Positions 1 to 4,987 of a stretch of 7,424 nt of DNA are shown here, piece after piece. The DNA lies in the NCBI GenBank assembly GCA_030673735.1, contig DAOVIK010000069.1, positions 1 to 7,424 on the forward strand, read 5' to 3'. The position numbers were made by a program, and so were the translations under genes. Under the pieces are notes generated by a model, which searched no databases, was not told the DNA's origin, and saw only the letters and a list, made by a program, of their open reading frames with translations. Positions within the stretch are counted from its first letter, which is position 1. Every line of letters starts with the position of its first letter. Source of the stretch: Anaerolineae bacterium (GTDB lineage: Bacteria > Chloroflexota > Anaerolineae > Anaerolineales > E44-bin32).

Positions 1-297
1 CTCTTCCACGATTGGATGTACGAAGGGCGCATGTTCTTCATCGACAAGCTGGTTGCCATGGGGGCTAGGATCCTTCTCTGCGATCCACATCGCTGCGTGG
101 TGCAAGGACCGACCAAGCTTATTGGCGAGCACTTGGAGAGTCCCGACATCCGCGCCGGCCTGGCTTTGGTGCTCGCAGCACTGGCCGCCGAAGGAACCTC
201 ACGGATTCGCAACATCATGCAGATCGAGCGCGGCTACGAGAGAATTGACCAGAAGCTTAAAGCGCTGGGAGCCCGGATAGAGCGCGTGGAGGACTGA
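1..297 (+). CDS. murA: UDP-N-acetylglucosamine 1-carboxyvinyltransferase, C-terminal 98 residues (5' end outside window)
   Basis: MurA transfers the enolpyruvyl group of phosphoenolpyruvate to UDP-N-acetylglucosamine in the cytoplasm, the first committed step of peptidoglycan synthesis. The reading frame is open from the first base and stops at TGA 295-297, so only the C-terminal part of a protein of usually about 420 residues is present. Visible family motifs are the segment YEGRMFFIDKL with its conserved arginine, the SPDIRAGLALVLAALAAEG segment whose arginine corresponds to the substrate-loop Arg397 of E. coli MurA, and the closing IERGYERIDQKLKALGARIERV block, which is nearly diagnostic for MurA rather than for the related AroA. 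Internal ATG codons are not the start. It lies on the same strand as the cluster downstream, but a gap of nearly 300 nt with its own promoter separates them, so it is probably a different transcription unit. Confidence 0.95.
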   Translation, partial: LFHDWMYEGRMFFIDKLVAMGARILLCDPHRCVVQGPTKLIGEHLESPDIRAGLALVLAALAAEGTSRIRNIMQIERGYERIDQKLKALGARIERVED

Positions 298-513
298 CGG
301 CGGGAGCCCTTTGGCCCGCGAATCGCTTACCTGCGAGAGCCGCTAGGTTTTCAACTTGATGGGTTGGTCGCTTTCCTTCGAGGCGAAGATCTGGCACCGG
401 TAAAGTCGGGCCGCTGGATGTGCTTTTCCGACCCTTCATCCTCCTTCTCGAGACCACCCATCCTTGCCTCATGCCCATGCCCGATCCTCAGTCTGGCTTT
501 CTCCTTCCGTAGA
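298..513. other. Non-coding gap between murA and the rpmH promoter
   Basis: About 215 bases without a credible gene on either strand. The short open frames here have arginine-, serine- and proline-rich translations typical of shadow frames and no good ribosome binding site. A weak GC hairpin is possible just after murA (GCGGG 300-304 with CCCGC 315-319) but it lacks a T-run, so I do not call it a terminator. A small perfect hairpin CTTCG-AGG-CGAAG lies at 376-388. No DnaA box (TTATCCACA) cluster or AT-rich unwinding region is visible, so there is no sign of an origin. Confidence 0.6.
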
Positions 514-542
514 TTGACCCTCCTAGGTGCATGCGGTATAAT
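514..542 (+). promoter_or_regulatory. Sigma70-type promoter for the rpmH-rnpA-yidD-yidC cluster
   Basis: A -35 element TTGACC (514-519) is followed by exactly 17 bp and a perfect -10 element TATAAT (537-542). It points toward rpmH, whose ATG begins 40 bases after the -10. Transcription should start around 549. No comparable promoter was seen in the very short gaps downstream, so this may drive most or all of the following genes. The call rests on consensus match and position only. Confidence 0.85.
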
Positions 543-544
543 CG

Positions 545-561
545 CTTGGTTGTAAACCAAG
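545..561 (+). repeat. Inverted repeat at the predicted transcription start
   Basis: CTTGGTT (545-551) and AACCAAG (555-561) form a perfect 7-bp inverted repeat around a 3-base centre, directly downstream of the -10 box. The predicted start point falls inside the left arm. It could be a small operator, a 5' transcript structure, or chance. Its function is unknown. Confidence 0.5.
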
Positions 562-582
562 GGGAGCATAAAAGGTAGCTAA

Positions 583-759
583 ATGCCGAAACGCACCTAT
601 CAACCGAAGAAACGTCGTCGACTTCGCGTGCACGGCTTTCGGGCTCGCATGGCGACGCGCGGCGGTCGATCAGTAATCAAGCGCAGACGAAGAAAAGGCC
701 GCTCGCGTCTTTCAGTGAGAATGAACGATCACATAAAGAAGATCAATTGGAAGGCGTAG
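583..759 (+). CDS. rpmH: 50S ribosomal protein L34, with an unusually long C-terminal tail
   Basis: L34 is a small, very basic protein that binds 23S rRNA in the large ribosomal subunit. Translation gives 58 residues. It starts MPKRTYQPKKRRRLRVHGFR and continues with ARMATRGGRSVIKRRRRKGRSRLS, matching the family pattern (KRTYQPxxxRRxRxHGFRxRM, then a GG/GR segment followed by an arginine cluster). The conserved part ends near residue 44, the usual size of L34. About 14 further residues, VRMNDHIKKINWKA, form a lysine-containing tail not seen in the standard bacterial protein. The ATG at 583 has AAGG (572-575) at good spacing and a second purine-rich stretch, GGGGAG, at 561-566. It is the first gene after the promoter at 514-542 and precedes rnpA, the classic bacterial arrangement. 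Confidence 0.95.
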   Translation: MPKRTYQPKKRRRLRVHGFRARMATRGGRSVIKRRRRKGRSRLSVRMNDHIKKINWKA

Positions 760-764
760 CCGTC

Positions 765-824
765 ACCTCCTGCGATAGTGAGACGGGCAGCAACGCCATC
801 GGCAGCTGCGCGGGATGCGGAGGT
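765..824 (+). promoter_or_regulatory. ACCTCC/GGAGGT inverted repeat in the rpmH-rnpA spacer
   Basis: ACCTCC (765-770) is the exact reverse complement of GGAGGT (819-824), a perfect Shine-Dalgarno core. GC at 772-773 can add two pairs with GC at 817-818. The GGAGGT is 28 nt before the chosen rnpA start, and no in-frame start codon lies at normal spacing after it, so it appears orphaned. The two arms are about 50 nt apart, so folding is uncertain and a regulatory role is only a suggestion. Confidence 0.25.
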
Positions 825-852
825 AGGCACAGAGAGACGGCCGGCCAGGCGA

Positions 853-1215
853 ATGGAGCGCAAACACCGGCTCACCAGATCGATTGACTTCAAGCGGGTG
901 CGGCGCACGGGAAAGTCCCATGCCCACCCGCTCGCTGTTCTGATCTCTCTCCGAAATGACCTTGCGGTGACGCGCTTAGGGATTTCGGCAACCAAATCGG
1001 TCGGAAGCGCTGTGCACCGCAACCGAGCCAAGCGCCGGCTGCGAGAAATCTTGCGCAGCCATCTGCCCGAGATTGCCTCCGGCTGGGATGTGGTAGTTAT
1101 CGCCCGCCCCGAAGCTGCGGATGCCGAGTGGGACCAGCTCCGAAGCGCGATAAGTGAGTTATTGGATTGGTCAGGCTTGCTGAGAGAATCAAACAACGAT
1201 GAGCGCACAGGTTGA
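853..1215 (+). CDS. rnpA: Ribonuclease P protein component
   Basis: RnpA is the protein subunit of RNase P. It assists the catalytic RNA (rnpB, not in this window) in removing 5' leaders from precursor tRNAs. With the ATG at 853 the product is 120 residues, the normal family size. It starts MERKHRLTRSIDFKRVRRTGKS, aligning with the usual start (basic residues, RL, then DFxxVxxxGKS). The RNR signature is clear at about residues 46-66: ATKSVGSAVHRNRAKRRLRE, with GWDVVVIARPEAA following at 78-90. The frame stays open upstream to a GTG at 778, which would add 25 alanine- and arginine-rich residues. I reject that start because homology begins at 853, although neither start has a strong ribosome binding site. 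The 3' end overlaps the likely yidD start by 17 nt, suggesting coupled translation. Confidence 0.93.
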   Translation: MERKHRLTRSIDFKRVRRTGKSHAHPLAVLISLRNDLAVTRLGISATKSVGSAVHRNRAKRRLREILRSHLPEIASGWDVVVIARPEAADAEWDQLRSAISELLDWSGLLRESNNDERTG

Positions 1216-1486
1216 GCAAGATCTGGATCATGAGCCCAGCTTGCGTGAGATCCCAATCACTATGGGCAACATCGCCCGCCTGCCTGCGCTGGCACTGATA
1301 CGACTTTACCAACTAACGATTTCCCGGGCGCTGCCGTCAGGAAGCTGCCGCTTCCAACCCACCTGCTCGCACTATGGGTTTCAAGCAATCGCCAAGTATG
1401 GCCTGCTCAAGGGAGGGTTGATGACGACATGGCGTATCTTACGCTGCCAGCCCTTTAGTCGTGGCGGCTATGACCCGGTACCATAG
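1199..1486 (+). CDS. yidD: Membrane protein insertion efficiency factor YidD
   Basis: YidD is a small membrane-associated protein thought to aid insertion of membrane proteins through the YidC route. It is usually encoded between rnpA and yidC, as here. The family core is unmistakable: ALIRLYQLTIS (about residues 32-42), SGSCRFQPTCSHYGFQAI with the paired cysteines C50 and C56 (about 47-64), YGLLKGGLMTTWRILRCQPF with a third cysteine at C83, and the terminal GGYDPVP. With ATG 1199 the product is 95 residues and overlaps rnpA by 17 nt. A second ATG at 1262 would give 74 residues beginning MGNIARLPALALIRLYQ, nearer the start of the conserved core. Both starts have only weak GAGA-like ribosome binding sites, so the start is unsettled. 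The acidic first 21 residues are not part of the usual domain. Confidence 0.92.
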   Translation: MSAQVEQDLDHEPSLREIPITMGNIARLPALALIRLYQLTISRALPSGSCRFQPTCSHYGFQAIAKYGLLKGGLMTTWRILRCQPFSRGGYDPVP

Positions 1487-1493
1487 GAGACCA

Positions 1494-2588
1494 ATGCGAA
1501 TCATTCCATCACATTTTCGGTGGCCGTTGGCGCTGCTGGCGATCATGCTCTCGGCTTCAATGCTGAGCGGATGCGGCGGCGGGCAAATCGCCGCCTCGAG
1601 CTGGCCCGGCCTGACGGTCGATGAAGAGAGAGCTTACGTTGCCTATACATCGGCCGTACTTGCCATAGATCTTGAAAGCGGCCAAGAGAGATGGCGCTTC
1701 CCATCGGCGCTGGATCAGAGCAAGCTCTTCTACGCTCCCCCAGCGCTCACAGCAGAAGGCCAACTCGTCGTTGGGGGCTTTGACGGCGTTGTATACATCC
1801 TCGACGCCGACAATGGAAGGCTGGTATGGAGCTTCGATGAAGCGCAGGGGCGCATTCTCGGCGGACCAATCGTGGACGAAGAACTCACCTATGTTGCTTC
1901 AGCCGATGGAACTCTTTATGCCATCAATCTAACCTCCCGAGATTTGTCCTGGTCGTATGAAACAGAATCCCCGTTGTGGGCCTCCCCAACGGTTGCTGAC
2001 GGAGTAGTGTACCTGGCATCTCTCGATCACAAGGTCTATGCGCTCGATCAAGAGAGCGGCGACCTGCTTTGGAGCGAAGATATCAGCGCAGCCATAGCCG
2101 GGGCGCCGGCCCTTGCCGATAACCACCTGATCGTGGGAACATTCGGCAATGGACTGCTTGCACTTGATCCCGCGAGGGGAACCCCCATTTGGGCTTTCGA
2201 GACCGAAGGCTGGGTATGGGGAAGCCCGACGATTGATCAAGGCACTGTCTACTTCGCTGACGTAACGGGCGTCGTCTACGCTGTGGACGTGGAGACCGGC
2301 AATGAGCTTTGGCGCCTGGACAACCTGGCAGACGAAATCACAATCACCGCCTCTCCGGTGATCGACGGAGAGCGCCTATACCTGAGCACTTCGGAAGGCA
2401 TCTTCGTTCGTCTGGCGGCAGACGGCGTGCCTCTCTGGCAAGAACAGCTCGAAGGCCGCATGCTGACCCGCCCCGCAATCTCAGGGGAAACACTACTCGT
2501 CGCGTCCATTGAATCGGGTGTATTGCTCAGCGCCTTTATCGCCGAGAGCGGTACTTTGCGCTGGTCTTTCAACCCGGCTGGGGAATAG
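1494..2588 (+). CDS. PQQ-type beta-propeller repeat lipoprotein (BamB-like fold)
   Basis: The predicted product is a 364-residue exported lipoprotein built almost entirely of beta-propeller repeats. Residues 1-27 form a lipoprotein signal: basic start MRIIPSHFR, hydrophobic core LALLAIML, and lipobox LSGC with the lipidated cysteine at 27. Eight repeats of the PQQ/quinoprotein type then follow, roughly at residues 47-69, 90-114, 131-155, 171-194, 211-235, 251-275, 294-318 and 333-359. Each has a beta-rich pattern like VYALDxxSGxLLW ending in a tryptophan and an aromatic residue. Eight blades match the propeller of E. coli BamB, a Bam-complex lipoprotein, but the fold is common and PQQ binding cannot be assumed. 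ATG 1494 has AGGAG at 1485-1489 overlapping the yidD stop; an in-frame upstream ATG at 1461 would disrupt the signal peptide. Location between yidD and yidC suggests, by inference only, a role in folding or assembly of envelope proteins. Confidence 0.88.
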   Translation: MRIIPSHFRWPLALLAIMLSASMLSGCGGGQIAASSWPGLTVDEERAYVAYTSAVLAIDLESGQERWRFPSALDQSKLFYAPPALTAEGQLVVGGFDGVVYILDADNGRLVWSFDEAQGRILGGPIVDEELTYVASADGTLYAINLTSRDLSWSYETESPLWASPTVADGVVYLASLDHKVYALDQESGDLLWSEDISAAIAGAPALADNHLIVGTFGNGLLALDPARGTPIWAFETEGWVWGSPTIDQGTVYFADVTGVVYAVDVETGNELWRLDNLADEITITASPVIDGERLYLSTSEGIFVRLAADGVPLWQEQLEGRMLTRPAISGETLLVASIESGVLLSAFIAESGTLRWSFNPAGE

Positions 2589-2598
2589 GAATACTGCC

Positions 2599-3363
2599 AT
2601 GTGGGATCTACTGATCCTTGACCCAATGATCAACGCTCTGCTTCTGATCTACGATGTTCTCGGAAACAACTTCGGAGTGGCGATCATCGTTTTCACAGCC
2701 CTGATACGCTTGATTACCTTCCCGCTCACGCGCAAGCAGCAGATGAGCACCCAGAACATGCAGGAGATGCAGAAATCCAAGAAGTGGCTTGACATGCAGA
2801 AGAAGTACGCAAAGGACAAGCAGAAACTGCAAGAAGAGACCATGAAGCTCTACCAGGAGGCAGGAATCAATCCTCTCAGTGGATGTCTGCCGCTGGTCAT
2901 CCAGCTACCGATCATCTTCGGTTTATATCAAGCGTTCAGGGTAGCGCTGGCCGATGCACCATTGCAGCTGCTTGACCTGGGAAGGCACATCTATCCGTTT
3001 GTGTCCAGCTCCCTGATCCCGCTCGACAGCAAGTTCTTATGGATGGACTTGGGGCAGCCGGAACGCTTGTTCTTGCCCTTCCTGCCCTCATTTGGCATAC
3101 CCGTGCTCACCATACTGGTTGTCATCTCGTCTTGGCTGCAAACCAAGCTCATGACCCCTCCCTCGCCCGAGGGCCAAGGCGGTCAGATGAGCCAGATGAT
3201 GACGATCTACTCGCCTCTCCTGATGGGCTATCTCGCCTACTCCTTCGCCTCCGGTCTGGCGCTCTATTTCTTCGTTTCGAACCTGCTGGGAATCGTCCAG
3301 TACGCCGCCACTGGCCGTATCGACTGGCGAAACATCTTGCCCTGGGGCAAGAAGCAGGAATAA
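2599..3363 (+). CDS. yidC: Membrane protein insertase YidC/Oxa1 family, short five-helix type
   Basis: YidC inserts proteins into the cytoplasmic membrane, alone or with SecYEG. The 254-residue product lacks the large periplasmic P1 domain of Gram-negative YidC and has no lipobox. A hydrophobic N-terminal region leads into the first conserved helix, GVAIIVFTALIRLITFPLT (about 26-44), with R37 at the position of the hydrophilic-groove arginine. The charged cytoplasmic hairpin rich in Lys, Gln and Met (about 46-88) and the signature EAGINPLSGCLPLVIQLPI (87-105) follow, then FLWMDLGQPE (147-156), a helix near 159-181 and the final hydrophobic block at 202-234. The C-terminus WRNILPWGKKQE is short and mildly basic. 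The frame is open upstream into the lipoprotein gene, but ATG 2599 has AGGA (2587-2590) at 8 nt spacing and gives the expected N-terminus. Confidence 0.95.
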   Translation: MWDLLILDPMINALLLIYDVLGNNFGVAIIVFTALIRLITFPLTRKQQMSTQNMQEMQKSKKWLDMQKKYAKDKQKLQEETMKLYQEAGINPLSGCLPLVIQLPIIFGLYQAFRVALADAPLQLLDLGRHIYPFVSSSLIPLDSKFLWMDLGQPERLFLPFLPSFGIPVLTILVVISSWLQTKLMTPPSPEGQGGQMSQMMTIYSPLLMGYLAYSFASGLALYFFVSNLLGIVQYAATGRIDWRNILPWGKKQE

Positions 3364-3390
3364 TCCGGTATACAAATCGGGGGTGATTGG

Positions 3391-4107
3391 ATGTCCGATT
3401 TGAGGACAAAACTGGAAGTTATCGCACCGAGTGTCGAAGAAGCTCTTGCTAAGGGCGCTGCGGAGCTCGGCCTCCCGGAGGAAGCATTCGATGTCGAAGT
3501 GCTGGACTCTGGAAGCAAGGGCTTATTTGGTTTGGGATCGCGGCAGGTTCGGGTACGGCTAACCGTACGGGGGCAGAAGCGCGAAGCGCGAGATGATGCG
3601 CCCGACGCTGAACCGCCGTCTCCTGAAGACGATGAGGAAACGCTACGCGTCTCCCACGATACAGTTTCTAAGCTCCTGGAACACATGGGGCTTAAAGCTG
3701 ACGTGCAGGCTCGCTGGGGTGAAATCTCAACTCACTCCGGAATTCGACCGCTGCTGGTCGACATCCGTGGAAAAGATCTAAGCATTTTGATAGGGCGCCG
3801 CGGCGAAACCCTAACAGCTCTTCAATACGTAGCGCGCTTGATCGTGGGCAAGGAGCTGCGCAAACCTCTTGCCCTGGTCATCGACATCGAGGGTTACCGT
3901 GCTCGTCGCGAACAGCAGCTTCGCCGCTTGGCGCAACGCCTGGCACATCAAACCATCGAACGCGGCCGTACCATGTCGCTGGAACCCATGCCTGCCAACG
4001 AACGACGCATTATCCACATCGAGCTACGTGATCACCCCCAGGTCTACACCGAAAGCGTGGGCGAAAGGGACTTGCGCAAGGTAACCATCATTCCACGTGA
4101 AAGTTGA
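3391..4107 (+). CDS. khpB: RNA-binding protein KhpB (Jag/EloR family)
   Basis: KhpB (also called Jag or EloR) is a cytoplasmic RNA-binding protein typically encoded right after yidC. In Gram-positive bacteria, with its partner KhpA, it influences cell elongation and small-RNA regulation. The 238-residue product shows the full three-part layout. An N-terminal Jag domain (about 4-58) carries the SGSKGLFGLGSR signature (40-51). An acidic, proline-containing linker follows (about 62-84). A KH domain (about 86-165) has its GxxG loop as GRRG at 135-138 within ILIGRRGETLTALQYVAR. An R3H domain (about 175-237) has the defining arginine-histidine pair as R205 and H209 in NERRIIHIELRDHPQVYT. ATG 3391 is preceded by a strong GGGGGTGAT ribosome binding site at 3379-3387. 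It is 27 nt after yidC. The last codons contain a parS-like DNA motif (4089-4104). Confidence 0.95.
   Translation: MSDLRTKLEVIAPSVEEALAKGAAELGLPEEAFDVEVLDSGSKGLFGLGSRQVRVRLTVRGQKREARDDAPDAEPPSPEDDEETLRVSHDTVSKLLEHMGLKADVQARWGEISTHSGIRPLLVDIRGKDLSILIGRRGETLTALQYVARLIVGKELRKPLALVIDIEGYRARREQQLRRLAQRLAHQTIERGRTMSLEPMPANERRIIHIELRDHPQVYTESVGERDLRKVTIIPRES
4089..4104. promoter_or_regulatory. parS-like ParB binding site (candidate) in the 3' end of khpB
   Basis: The 16 bases CATTCCACGTGAAAGT match the Bacillus-type parS consensus TGTTNCACGTGAAACA at 12 positions when the N is counted as a match. The inner 12, TTCCACGTGAAA, match completely with C at the variable position. The outer two bases on each side do not match. 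parS sites are often inside genes near parAB, and this one lies about 0.9 kb before parA. Consensus from established knowledge; binding here is inferred. Confidence 0.4.
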
Positions 4108-4136
4108 AGAACCAAAGCTGGCGATGCTGAACGCCG

Positions 4137-4982
4137 ATGACTAGCAACGCCGGTCTTCCCGGCGCACTTGACTATCTCATTGTGGGTCACGTGACGGAAG
4201 ATCAGACCCCCGAAGGACCGGTCCTCGGCGGCACAGCAGCCTACGCCGGTCTGACGGCTTGCGCGCTCGGTATGCGAACGCAGATGGTCACATCATCGGG
4301 ACCTGAGCTGGATCTGAATCCACTATCTGATTTGAGTGTATTTTCTTTGCCCGCCGCTGATTCCACGGTTTTCGAGAACACCTATGAAGCGGGGCACCGT
4401 CACCAGATTGTCCACAGCAGCGCATTGCCAATTTCGGCGGCTGATATTCCCGAAAGCCTGCGATCCGCCGGTATCATTCATCTCGCGCCCGTGGCGCAAG
4501 AAGTGGATCCCTTGATAGTGGATACCCAGACGTATTCCTTCCTGGGCATCACCCCTCAAGGATGGATGCGAACGCGGGACGAGAGTGGCAGGGTTGAATC
4601 CTGCATTTGGAGCGACGAAACAAGCTTGCTACAATCAGCGGAAGCGACGGTGCTGAGCCTTGAAGATGTTGGCGGGGATGAGAGCATCATCGCCAGCATG
4701 GCGAGCCGCAGTCGTGTGCTGGCCGTCACTGAAGGCGCCAATGGAGCCCGTGTGTATTGGCGGGGGCAACGGAGGGACTTCGAGGCTGTTCCGGTTGTGG
4801 AAATCGATAGCACTGGGTCGGGGGATATCTTCGCAGCTTGCTTCTTCATTCGCCTCCACCAAACGCGCGATCCGTGGGAGGCAGCCCGTTTCGCAAATCA
4901 GCTAGCGGCGGTTTCAGTCATCCGCGCTGGACTCGCCAGCGTTCCGACGTCGAAGGAGATCAAAACCGCCCTGGTACAGTGA
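4137..4982 (+). CDS. PfkB-family carbohydrate (ribokinase-like) kinase, substrate unknown
   Basis: PfkB-family enzymes transfer the ATP gamma-phosphate to the hydroxymethyl group of sugars or nucleosides. The 281-residue product is a little short for the family. It opens with a ribokinase-type strand, LDYLIVGHVTED (11-22). The N-terminal sugar-binding signature follows as VLGGTAAYAGLTACALG (29-45), with tyrosine where many members have asparagine. The segment LGITPQGWMR (136-145) precedes the strand TVLSLEDV. The C-terminal PfkB signature is intact at 224-233, EIDSTGSGDIFAA, with D230 as the expected catalytic base and GSG forming the anion hole. The kinase is therefore probably active, but the substrate cannot be read from sequence. 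ATG 4137 has no good ribosome binding site and lies 29 nt after khpB; homology starts near residue 11. It sits 5 nt before parA, in place of the tRNA-modification genes often found between jag and parA. Confidence 0.85.
   Translation: MTSNAGLPGALDYLIVGHVTEDQTPEGPVLGGTAAYAGLTACALGMRTQMVTSSGPELDLNPLSDLSVFSLPAADSTVFENTYEAGHRHQIVHSSALPISAADIPESLRSAGIIHLAPVAQEVDPLIVDTQTYSFLGITPQGWMRTRDESGRVESCIWSDETSLLQSAEATVLSLEDVGGDESIIASMASRSRVLAVTEGANGARVYWRGQRRDFEAVPVVEIDSTGSGDIFAACFFIRLHQTRDPWEAARFANQLAAVSVIRAGLASVPTSKEIKTALVQ
4186..4195. repeat. Perfect GTCACGTGAC palindrome in the 5' part of the PfkB-family gene
   Basis: A perfect 10-bp palindrome containing CACGTG, the core of parS, lies 94 bases after the candidate at 4089-4104. 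These are the only two CACGTG hexamers I found in the window. Its flanks match parS poorly (11 of 16 positions overall), so it may be chance, a weak ParB half-partner, or a site for another dimeric regulator. Confidence 0.3.
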
Positions 4983-4987
4983 AACCT

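Noticed and set aside
300..319. GC hairpin after murA as a terminator
   Set aside because: The stem is only 5 bp with a 10-base loop and there is no following T-run.
778..852. GTG-initiated N-terminal extension of RnpA
   Set aside because: The 25 added residues are low-complexity and outside the family alignment, and there is no ribosome binding site before the GTG.
729..1256. Long open frame on the - strand (175 codons) opposite rnpA
   Set aside because: Its translation is rich in Ser, Arg and Ala with no recognisable domain, and it is antisense to a clear rnpA gene. It is a shadow frame of GC-rich coding DNA.
3264..3686. - strand frame of 140 codons opposite the yidC-khpB junction
   Set aside because: Serine- and arginine-rich low-complexity translation, no start support, and it crosses two well-supported genes.
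4124..4144. Six-codon open frame overlapping the start of the PfkB-family gene, as a leader peptide
   Set aside because: No ribosome binding site or attenuator-like structure supports it.
4606..4631. Possible internal promoter in the PfkB-family gene (TTGGAG, 17 bp, TACAAT)
   Set aside because: The -35 matches only half of the consensus, and such a combination is expected by chance in several kilobases.
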